Positions 35,193 through 41,307 of a DNA stretch of 43,506 nt are shown piece by piece (the first letter of the stretch is position 1; each line of letters opens with the position of its first letter). Origin of the DNA: an uncultured Caulobacteraceae bacterium. Lineage in GTDB: Bacteria > Pseudomonadota > Alphaproteobacteria > Caulobacterales > Aquidulcibacteraceae. The notes under the pieces are model-generated. The model made no database searches, was not told where the DNA came from, and saw only the letters and a list, made by a program, of their open reading frames with translations. The translations under genes and the position numbers were made by a program. The stretch is from the NCBI GenBank assembly GCA_902826145.1, contig CADEDT010000008.1:1-43506 (forward strand), written 5' to 3'.

Positions 35193-35825
35193 TCAAACCG
35201 GGAATGTCCAGGTGCCGCTGCCCGAACGCGCCGCTTGAAATTGCGCTTCGGCAAAACGCCAATTGGCGAGTTTAGACAAGAAAGCGTCCAGAAACTTGGG
35301 TCGCTCGTTCTTATAGTCGAGATAATAGGCGTGCTCCCACAGATCGCAAACTAAAAGCGGCGTGAGTGAACTATTCGTGATCGGCGTGTCTGCGTCATGC
35401 AGATCGGTGATTTGCAGTTCGCCTTTAGAGTCCGCGACGAGCCAGAGCCAGCCGGACGCGAAGTGGTTTTCGCCTTTCGACTTCGCTTCGTCCTTGAACG
35501 CGTCGAGCGAACCGAAGGCTTTCTCGATCGCGCTCTTCAATTCGCCTTGCGGATTGCTTTGCGCTTCCGGCGTAAGCGATTGCCAGAAGAAGCCGTGATT
35601 CCAAGCTTGGGCTGCGTTGTTGAAAAGCTTCTTGTTGCCTTCGTCTTTCGCGAGGCGAACGACGGCTTCGAGGCGGTTCGGTGCGTCCGGCCGCTCCGCG
35701 AGAATGGCGTTCATCTTCTTGATGTAAGTGGCGTGGTGCTTGCCGTGATGGGTTTCCATCGTGGTTCGGGAGATGTGAGGCTCCAAAGCGCCGGCGTCGT
35801 ATGGAAGATCTGGCAGCTTGAACAT
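35193..35825 (-). CDS. sodB: Iron superoxide dismutase
   Basis: 210 residues from ATG 35825 with AAAGGAG eight bases upstream (GTG 35828 also in frame). Metal ligands by family: His in ALEPHIS, His in [10 protein letters not shown], Asp and His in [11 protein letters not shown]. The residues NAAQAWNH match Fe-type rather than Mn-type enzymes, so iron is predicted. It converts superoxide to peroxide and oxygen in the cytoplasm. It is the third gene of an operon with DUF1328 copy 2 and a PGDYG-like gene under an EcfG-type promoter. Confidence 0.93.
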   Translation of the reverse strand: MFKLPDLPYDAGALEPHISRTTMETHHGKHHATYIKKMNAILAERPDAPNRLEAVVRLAKDEGNKKLFNNAAQAWNHGFFWQSLTPEAQSNPQGELKSAIEKAFGSLDAFKDEAKSKGENHFASGWLWLVADSKGELQITDLHDADTPITNSSLTPLLVCDLWEHAYYLDYKNERPKFLDAFLSKLANWRFAEAQFQAARSGSGTWTFPV

Positions 35826-35837
35826 CACTTCTCTCCT

Positions 35838-36293
35838 TTACGCGGGCTCGTATTTCTCCCGCGCCTTGTCTGGTGAGACAGGCCAAAGCTCACCCTTGAC
35901 GCCCTGCATGATCCAGTCGCCAGGTCGCGCGGCCTGCGCTCCCTCCAAAGTTTGAACGACGACGCGATGCTTCAAGGTGAAGTAGCGCAAAATAACGTCG
36001 GTGCGCTTGCGAAAGAGGCCGCCGCCGAGCGGTTCGTAGGTCGCCTCGAAGATGTCGCGGCGCACGACGTTGTGATCGCCGGGGCCGTGGGCCAACACGT
36101 AATCCTTGCCGCCGCGGGCGAGCAAAACACCATGCTCCGTGTGGACATGACAATCGGCATCCGCGAGCCAAGCACGCTTTGCCGGCGCTTCTTTCGCACG
36201 AACCTTGCGCCAGCGCACGCCTTCCGGCGGCCTTGTTAGCGGCGCGCGTTTCGCTGACGCGGGCTCACCGAATAGAGCGTGCATCATGTTCAT
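35838..36293 (-). CDS. PGDYG-like protein between DUF1328 and sodB
   Basis: 151 residues from ATG 36293; a frame to 36323 adds ten residues that overlap the preceding gene. A later ATG in the MNMM start is possible. The C-terminal segment PGDWIMQGVKGELWPVSPDKAREKYE is the PGDYG pattern (substrate or nucleotide handling proteins of unknown function), and KRTDVILRYFTLKHRVVVQTLEG precedes it. Basic, no signal. It starts one base after the DUF1328 stop and ends 12 bases before sodB, so all three are co-transcribed. Function unknown. Confidence 0.75.
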   Translation of the reverse strand: MNMMHALFGEPASAKRAPLTRPPEGVRWRKVRAKEAPAKRAWLADADCHVHTEHGVLLARGGKDYVLAHGPGDHNVVRRDIFEATYEPLGGGLFRKRTDVILRYFTLKHRVVVQTLEGAQAARPGDWIMQGVKGELWPVSPDKAREKYEPA

Positions 36294-36294
36294 G

Positions 36295-36468
36295 TCACAG
36301 CACCGATCTGCCCTGAAACGCACGAGCGATGAAGCTCACGACGAGTAGAACCAGAAAAATCAGAAAGAGAATTTTGGCGATACCCGCCGCCATTCCGGCG
36401 AGCCCGAAGAACCCGAAATAGCCCGCGATAATCGCAAGCAGGAAAAAGATGAGCGCCCAGCCAAGCAC
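36295..36468 (-). CDS. DUF1328 (YtjA-like) membrane peptide, copy 2
   Basis: 57 residues from GTG 36468, chosen because GAGGAG precedes it and the protein then opens with [19 protein letters not shown] as in the family; a frame reaching 36525 adds polar residues. Second helix [19 protein letters not shown]. First gene of the operon leading to sodB. About half of the residues match copy 1. Confidence 0.85.
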   Translation of the reverse strand: MLGWALIFFLLAIIAGYFGFFGLAGMAAGIAKILFLIFLVLLVVSFIARAFQGRSVL

Positions 36469-36497
36469 AACGAAAACTCCTCGGGTGTTGTGCTCGC

Positions 36498-36523
36498 AAC
36501 GCGATTTCCTACTGCGATGTTCC
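36498..36523 (-). promoter_or_regulatory. EcfG promoter of the DUF1328-PGDYG-sodB operon
   Basis: On the minus strand GGAAC (36523-36519), 17 bases, CGTT (36501-36498). Spacing 17 is within the consensus. It lies 30 bases before the GTG. The divergent element at 36534 gives the reverse transcript. Confidence 0.75.
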
Positions 36524-36533
36524 ACCGCAAACG

Positions 36534-36558
36534 GGAACTCGCGCGCGCACTTCGTGTT
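36534..36558 (+). promoter_or_regulatory. EcfG-like promoter of the DUF883 gene
   Basis: GGAAC (36534-36538), 16 bases, TGTT (36555-36558). The -35 is exact and the -10 has T instead of C at the first position. The leader would be about 50 bases. Only ten bases separate it from the opposing EcfG element. Confidence 0.55.
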
Positions 36559-36612
36559 CTCCTTGCTGCGGTAGCGAAGCCGCCGATTTTCAATGCGTTA
36601 ATGGAGACGACG

Positions 36613-36939
36613 ATGGCTCAAGCAATGGATACCGCAGTGCGCGGCAAGAAGAACGGCCATGCGCGCGGCGCGCTCAAAGCACGCGCGACGGATGTGCTCG
36701 ATGACTTCAGCGAGCTGCGGAAAGATATGAACCGCTTGGCCGAAGCGGCGAACAAGGCGGCGCGTGCCGAAGTGAAGCACGCCGGACAACGCCTTGAAGG
36801 ACTCGGTAAGGAACTACGCACGCGCGCCAGTGATGGCCGTGAGTACGCAGTTGAGAAGGTGCGCGAACATCCGGGCGCAGCGCTCGGCATCACGCTCGGC
36901 GCGGGCCTGTTGCTCGGCCTTCTATTGTCGCGCCGCTAG
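36613..36939 (+). CDS. DUF883 / ElaB-YqjD-like membrane-anchored protein
   Basis: 108 residues from ATG 36613 with GGAG upstream; ATG 36601 and a longer frame from 36490 are also open. A helical, basic N-terminus (ATDVLDDFSELRKDMNRLAEAAN) leads to the family ending EYAVEKVREHPGAALGITLGAGLLLGLLLSRR, a C-terminal membrane helix. ElaB/YqjD proteins bind ribosomes in stationary-phase E. coli; here the stress promoter supports a similar stress role. The stop shares CTAG with the kinase gene. Confidence 0.85.
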   Translation: MAQAMDTAVRGKKNGHARGALKARATDVLDDFSELRKDMNRLAEAANKAARAEVKHAGQRLEGLGKELRTRASDGREYAVEKVREHPGAALGITLGAGLLLGLLLSRR

Positions 36940-38654
36940 TCCCCGCTTTTCACTTCGGGCGGAACTGTCGCCCAAAGCATGTACGGCCTCTCGGCGTCAC
37001 GGCCCACCGTGGCGCCGAGTTGCCTTGCAAAGGCGTCAACTAGGCGCGATCCCGGCCCTGATGGATGCACGCGCGCATCGTCGATGCTGGAGTCGATGGC
37101 AAAGCGCGTTTCGCCGCCCTCTTCTTGCGCCAACATCAATTTTAAGTCGACGGGCCCAAGCTCCGAGAGCGAGTCGAGCGCCGCCGATATGCTTTCGCCG
37201 ATCAAGAAAGCAAGCGGTACGGCGCGGTCCACACCTGCACGAGCGGGCGCAACATCGAGAACCAGATTGAGGTCTTTCACGGCCGCGCCGCGGGATTGCA
37301 GCAACTGGCGCGCGATTTCCGCAGCCAAGTCATCCACGCGCAGCTCACGTAGTTCGCCGGATGAATAGATCCTCTGATGAACGAGAGCGAGAAGTTGAAC
37401 GCGATCATGCGCTCGCGCGAGGCCCCAAGCTTCGCTTTCGTCCGAGGCGGCGCGCGCCTGAATGTTCAGCAGGCTCGCAACCATCTGGAGATTGTTCTTC
37501 ACGCGATGGTGCACTTCGCGAAGTAATGCGCGTTCTTCCGCAAGCGCCTCAACGAGCCGCAGTTCGCGACCCCTAAGCGTCTTCGCCATCGCTGCTAGCG
37601 TGCGCCGCAGAGACCGTATCTCGGCGGGAGCGCTGAGCAGCGCTGGGGGATCGGCGATGTCCTCGCCGCGCGCGAAACCGCGCGCAGCGGCTTCGAGACT
37701 CGAGAGCGGGCGGGCGACGAACACCTCAACCGCTACCCAGCCCGCGCCGATCGCAAGCAACCAAATCAGCAGAGGCGCCGCAATGGAGAACACAACACCG
37801 CCGGCGCGACGCCATGCGGGTTGCTCGGGCGCCCAGGACATTACGGCATAAAGGTCGGGCGCGTAGATCGGCACGATGACGGCATCACCACCCTCCACGC
37901 TCAAGAATGAGGGTTCAGAGCCAAGCTGGCGTGCGATGCGCGCAGGCGCTGGCAGAGGTGGCGCGTTTTGATCCGCCGATGTCGCCTCCGCAATGATGCG
38001 ACCTTGTCCATCGACCAGTGCGGCGCGCGCAGCCGCTTCACTACTGAGGCCACGGCTACGATCAAGCAGCGCGCTTAGTTCGTGCGTTGGTATGGATGCG
38101 CCCACAAACCCGATCCGGCGAGAGCCATCGTGAATTGGTTCGACCGCACCGAGCACGGGCTGACCTGACAGCACCCCCCGCTCCGAATAGCCCATCGCGA
38201 AACCATCGCGCGCGCGCCCACGTCTGCGCACCTCGGTGTCTGGCACTTGCAGGTTAGGCACCACCTCCGGCACGCTGCAGAGGATGCGTCCGTCATCACT
38301 CGAAACCGACAGCGCAGCGATATAGCTGTAGCGCGCTTTGATTTCGCTCAGCCAGTCGCGGCAATCGCCCGCGGCGATCTGCTGAAGCGCCGGCGTTGTA
38401 GCCAACACGCGCAGCAGTTCACGCAATTCGTCTATCGTGCGTCGTTCGGTGGCGATCGATTGCAAGGCGCGCGCGCCTAGGCTCTCCTCATATGCCGATT
38501 GCCGCGCCGCGGCGGCGTTCAAGCCGACTTGCATCGCGATTGCGCCCGCAGGGAGCATAGCCAGGGCAAGCAGCAGCGCTATCCGCCCGCGCATAGAGCG
38601 CAGCGACAGGGCCTCTGGCCACAATCTTAGTGGGCGATCGTCGCGCGTTTTCAC
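36936..38654 (-). CDS. phyK: PhyK-like HisKA_2 sensor histidine kinase
   Basis: 572 residues from GTG 38654, overlapping the sigma-factor stop (GTGA). Two membrane helices (about 22-45 and 285-310) flank a periplasmic sensory domain; a HAMP-like stretch follows. The phosphoacceptor His383 is in EVHHRVKNNLQ, the HisKA_2 motif of kinases that phosphorylate PhyR. The ATPase part is degenerate in places (FLIGESISAALDSLSELG, where NxxxNAxxY is usual), but the Gly-rich ending GPGSRLVDAFARQLG is present. Position in the nepR-ecfG operon supports the role as PhyR kinase/phosphatase. The sensed signal is unknown. Confidence 0.85.
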   Translation of the reverse strand: MKTRDDRPLRLWPEALSLRSMRGRIALLLALAMLPAGAIAMQVGLNAAAARQSAYEESLGARALQSIATERRTIDELRELLRVLATTPALQQIAAGDCRDWLSEIKARYSYIAALSVSSDDGRILCSVPEVVPNLQVPDTEVRRRGRARDGFAMGYSERGVLSGQPVLGAVEPIHDGSRRIGFVGASIPTHELSALLDRSRGLSSEAAARAALVDGQGRIIAEATSADQNAPPLPAPARIARQLGSEPSFLSVEGGDAVIVPIYAPDLYAVMSWAPEQPAWRRAGGVVFSIAAPLLIWLLAIGAGWVAVEVFVARPLSSLEAAARGFARGEDIADPPALLSAPAEIRSLRRTLAAMAKTLRGRELRLVEALAEERALLREVHHRVKNNLQMVASLLNIQARAASDESEAWGLARAHDRVQLLALVHQRIYSSGELRELRVDDLAAEIARQLLQSRGAAVKDLNLVLDVAPARAGVDRAVPLAFLIGESISAALDSLSELGPVDLKLMLAQEEGGETRFAIDSSIDDARVHPSGPGSRLVDAFARQLGATVGRDAERPYMLWATVPPEVKSGD

Positions 38655-39196
38655 ACGCTGGCAATATCCTCAATCCTGCGGGCTTCGCTAGGGATCGGCG
38701 TATCTTCTTCATCCAATCCCAGGATGTCCGCGAGTTTGCGGCGAGCGCGGTTGACCCGGCTCTTGATCGTCCCAACGGCGCAACCGCAGATCGTGGCTGC
38801 TTCTTCGTAGGAACAGCCGGACGCGCCAACGAGGGTCAGCACCTCGCGGTGATCCGGTGCGAGCTGTTGGAATGCCACTTTGAAATCTTCAAGGTCGACT
38901 GACCCATCCTGCTCGGGCCGCGTAGCAACGCGAGCGGCGAACTTGCCGTCAGCGTCTTCGACTTCACGCTTCGACTTGCGGAGCTGTGAGTAATAGTGGT
39001 TGCGGAGGATAGTGAAGAGCCACGCGCGAAGGTTGGTGCCCGGCTCGAAGCGCTCAACGTTCGCGAGCGCCTTGACCAGAGTGTCTTGCACCAAATCGTC
39101 GGCGAGGGCCGGGTTGTGCGCCAGAGAACGCGCGAACGCGCGCAGGCTCGGCAGCAGCTCGATCAGATCGGCTTTGAAGGCAGCGAGGTTGCTCAC
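38651..39196 (-). CDS. ecfG: EcfG-type general stress sigma factor
   Basis: 181 residues. Region 2 (LADDLVQDTLVKALANVERFEPGTNLRAWLFTILRN) and region 4 (LAPDHREVLTLVGASGCSYEEAATICGCAVGTIKSRVNRARRKLADIL) are clear, and the order nepR-ecfG-kinase is diagnostic for the ECF15 group. It recognises GGAAC-N16/17-CGTT, of which the window has several. Held by NepR until phosphorylated PhyR sequesters NepR. The start ATG overlaps nepR (ATGA). Confidence 0.93.
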   Translation of the reverse strand: MSNLAAFKADLIELLPSLRAFARSLAHNPALADDLVQDTLVKALANVERFEPGTNLRAWLFTILRNHYYSQLRKSKREVEDADGKFAARVATRPEQDGSVDLEDFKVAFQQLAPDHREVLTLVGASGCSYEEAATICGCAVGTIKSRVNRARRKLADILGLDEEDTPIPSEARRIEDIASV

Positions 39197-39399
39197 GACT
39201 TGTCCTCGCCATCTTCCAGCTTGTCCAGAATGTCGAGAAAGCGCTTCGGCACGCTTTCACTCGCCACTTCCCCGTAAGCTAGACGGAGGTTGCGGGTGAT
39301 GAGGCTCTTATGCGTCGAGGCCTTGCCTTTACGCTTGCCGGAGTCGTCAGAATGTTTGTTCAACACGGCGTCCATATCGTCGTCGTCTTTCCGATCCAT
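39193..39399 (-). CDS. nepR: NepR anti-sigma factor
   Basis: 68 residues, Asp/Lys-rich N-terminus. The signature LITRNLRLAYGEVASESVPKRFLDILDKLED matches NepR (GRNLRxxYxxVxxEPxPxxFxxLL): two amphipathic helices that hold the sigma factor. An internal ATG (39375) is a possible shorter start. Transcribed from an EcfG-type promoter 64 bases upstream and coupled to ecfG, so autoregulated with it. Confidence 0.93.
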   Translation of the reverse strand: MDRKDDDDMDAVLNKHSDDSGKRKGKASTHKSLITRNLRLAYGEVASESVPKRFLDILDKLEDGEDKS

Positions 39400-39462
39400 G
39401 CGCCTACGCCCCCGCGCTACTCTTGACTGTGAGTGTCCGCAGCGACATCTCCAGTCCGGTTC

Positions 39463-39487
39463 AACGCCAAGCCCTTGACCCAGTTCC
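39463..39487 (-). promoter_or_regulatory. EcfG promoter of nepR-ecfG-phyK
   Basis: On the minus strand GGAAC (39487-39483), 16 bases, CGTT (39466-39463), an exact consensus match, 64 bases before the nepR ATG. Eight bases separate it from the opposing phyR promoter. Confidence 0.85.
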
Positions 39488-39495
39488 GCAGGTCA

Positions 39496-39520
39496 GGAAC
39501 TTTTTTCAGCAACCCGCGTT
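39496..39520 (+). promoter_or_regulatory. EcfG promoter of phyR
   Basis: GGAAC (39496-39500), 16 bases beginning with TTTTTT, CGTT (39517-39520). Exact consensus. The leader to ATG 39604 is about 75 bases. Confidence 0.87.
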
Positions 39521-39603
39521 CCTATGATCTCGCCGCATGGGAGAATGACATGCAAAGCGTGGCTGCGGAACCGCAAAAATCTGATCAAAACAAGGGGTTA
39601 TAT

Positions 39604-40395
39604 ATGTCGCTTGCCAGGGAAATCGCGCCTCACCTGCCGCTCCTGCGCCGCTACGCACGGGCTTTGACAGGCGCACAGGCAAGCGGAGACGCCTTTGTGG
39701 CCGCCGCGCTTGAAGCAATTGTCGCCAATCCGGCGGAATTCCCCAGCGGTCTCGAACCTCGCGCGGGCCTTTACAAGGTTTTCCACCGGATTTGGGAAAG
39801 CGCCAACATCGAGGTCGAAGGCGACGAAGAAGAGAACGCCAACGCCAAGAAGGCTCAAGAACGCCTGCGTGCGCTCGCGCCGTTGACGCGCCAAGTGCTG
39901 CTGTTGACGACGCTCGAAAACTTCACGCCGCAAGAGACGAGCGAAATCCTCGGCCGCGACGCTGATGACGTGAACGCGCTCTTGGATGAAGCGATTGAAG
40001 AGCTCGACAAGCAAACGAAAGCGCGCGTGCTGATCATCGAAGACGAAGCCGTGATCGCGATGGATCTGAGCGATCTCGTCACGGCCGCGGGCCACGAAGT
40101 GTGCGCGATGGAGACGACTGCTTCCGGCGCCGTCGCCGCTGCAAAGCGAGAGCGGCCCGATCTCGTGCTTGCCGACATTCAGCTCGCCGACAATTCGTCC
40201 GGCATCGATGCAGTGAAGGAAATTCTTGCGTCGTTCAGCGTGCCGGTGATCTTCATCACGGCGTTCCCCGCGCGCTTGCTTACGGGCGAGCGTCCGGAAC
40301 CAACGTTCCTGATCACCAAGCCCTATTCTCCGGACATGGTGCGGGCCGCCGTGAGCCAAGCTCTCTTCTTCGAGAGCACCGGCAACCTCAACTAA
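39604..40395 (+). CDS. phyR: PhyR response regulator (anti-anti-sigma factor)
   Basis: 263 residues from ATG 39604, with AAGGGG upstream and the family start SLAREIAPHLPLLRRYARALTG; open frame to 39433 is leader. The first 120 residues mimic a sigma factor (LPLLRRYARALTG, PLTRQVLLLTTLENFTPQETSEILG) and bind NepR when phosphorylated. The receiver follows: acidic pair IIEDEA, phosphoacceptor Asp191 in LVLADIQLAD, Lys in FLITKPYS. Divergent from nepR-ecfG as in most Alphaproteobacteria. Confidence 0.95.
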   Translation: MSLAREIAPHLPLLRRYARALTGAQASGDAFVAAALEAIVANPAEFPSGLEPRAGLYKVFHRIWESANIEVEGDEEENANAKKAQERLRALAPLTRQVLLLTTLENFTPQETSEILGRDADDVNALLDEAIEELDKQTKARVLIIEDEAVIAMDLSDLVTAAGHEVCAMETTASGAVAAAKRERPDLVLADIQLADNSSGIDAVKEILASFSVPVIFITAFPARLLTGERPEPTFLITKPYSPDMVRAAVSQALFFESTGNLN

Positions 40396-40420
40396 GCAGC
40401 CTCAATTAGTCGCCATCGCC

Positions 40421-40445
40421 GGAACAGCGGCGCGCGAATGGTGTT
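40421..40445 (+). promoter_or_regulatory. EcfG-like promoter of the entericidin-like gene
   Basis: GGAAC (40421-40425), 16 bases, TGTT (40442-40445), the same -10 variant as at 36555. It lies about 50 bases before the lipoprotein start; the leader contains a seven-base hairpin (40453-40459 with 40468-40474). Confidence 0.55.
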
Positions 40446-40497
40446 TTACCGTCGCGCCCCGCGTGGAGGGCGCGTGGCGCACTAATGGAGTTGCATA

Positions 40498-40659
40498 ATG
40501 TCACGTAAGGTTTTGATCGCTTTTGCGGCGCTGGTTGGCGCTGGTTCACTCGCGGCCTGCAACACGGTTGAAGGCGTTGGCGAAGATGTCCAAGCTGCTG
40601 GCCAACAACTCGAAGAAACGGCTGAAGAAACTCACGACGGCAACCCGCAAACGCCGTAA
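40498..40659 (+). CDS. Entericidin-like small lipoprotein
   Basis: 53 residues, starting at ATG 40498 with GGAG eight bases upstream. Signal and lipobox LAAC, then the entericidin-like NTVEGVGEDVQAAGQQLEETAEE and a short tail. Entericidin A/B lipoproteins are stress-induced in other Proteobacteria, and here an EcfG-like promoter precedes the gene, so membership in the general stress regulon is likely. Followed by a hairpin. Confidence 0.85.
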   Translation: MSRKVLIAFAALVGAGSLAACNTVEGVGEDVQAAGQQLEETAEETHDGNPQTP

Positions 40660-40671
40660 CAGCCCACGCCG

Positions 40672-40700
40672 CTCGTCCCGCGCAGCACGCGCGGGGCGAG
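40672..40700. terminator. Hairpin after the entericidin-like gene
   Basis: CTCGTCCCGCGC (40672-40683) pairs with 40689-40700 with one G-T wobble around a five-base loop, 12 bases after the stop. No T-run follows. Likely a terminator-like or stabilising structure. Confidence 0.5.
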
Positions 40701-40760
40701 GCGAAGGTGCGGCAAAGCGGCGAATGACAGCGCCTCCGCCTGCGCGCATAGAGCCCGGCT

Positions 40761-41231
40761 ATGAGAGCCCTCGCGCCGCTTTTCGCATTATTGTTCGCCG
40801 CTGCCTGCGGCGCTCCGCAACAACCTGAACAAGCCGCGCGTGCTGAGGCACTGAACATCGAACAGCCTTGGGCTGCACCGACACCGAGCGGTGTGGATGT
40901 TTCAGCTGGCTATCTCGTCATCAACAATCCGACCGCGAATGGCGATCGTTTGCTTGGCGCAACGAGCGCGCGCGCAGATCGGGTCGAAGTGCATGAAATG
41001 ACGATGAATGGTGCGGTGATGCAGATGCGTCGGGTGGAAAACCTCACGATTGCCGCCGGACAATCTGTGACCTTAGCGCCAGGCGGCATGCATCTGATGT
41101 TCTACGGCGTCGCTGAGCCTTTCGCAGAAGGGCAGAGCATTCCGGTTCAGCTCACCTTTGAAAAGGCTGGCGCGATCGATGTCACATTACCTGTGCGCCG
41201 CACAGGTCCTGAGGGTCACAGCAGCCATTAA
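40761..41231 (+). CDS. PCu(A)C-type copper chaperone lipoprotein
   Basis: 156 residues with a lipoprotein signal (lipobox AAAC). The DUF461/PCu(A)C copper motif has VHEMTM near 78, then MQM and GGMHLM, giving the H-x-M and later H-x-M ligands. These periplasmic proteins deliver Cu(I) to cytochrome oxidase. The C-terminus is His-rich (GHSSH). No SCO or oxidase gene is adjacent in this window. Confidence 0.9.
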   Translation: MRALAPLFALLFAAACGAPQQPEQAARAEALNIEQPWAAPTPSGVDVSAGYLVINNPTANGDRLLGATSARADRVEVHEMTMNGAVMQMRRVENLTIAAGQSVTLAPGGMHLMFYGVAEPFAEGQSIPVQLTFEKAGAIDVTLPVRRTGPEGHSSH

Positions 41232-41307
41232 GTTCGCTGGTTAACGCTCGTTTCAGTAACTAGGCTTACTGCTTCGGGATTGTTCGCAGCGGCGGATCGA
41301 CCCTTCA

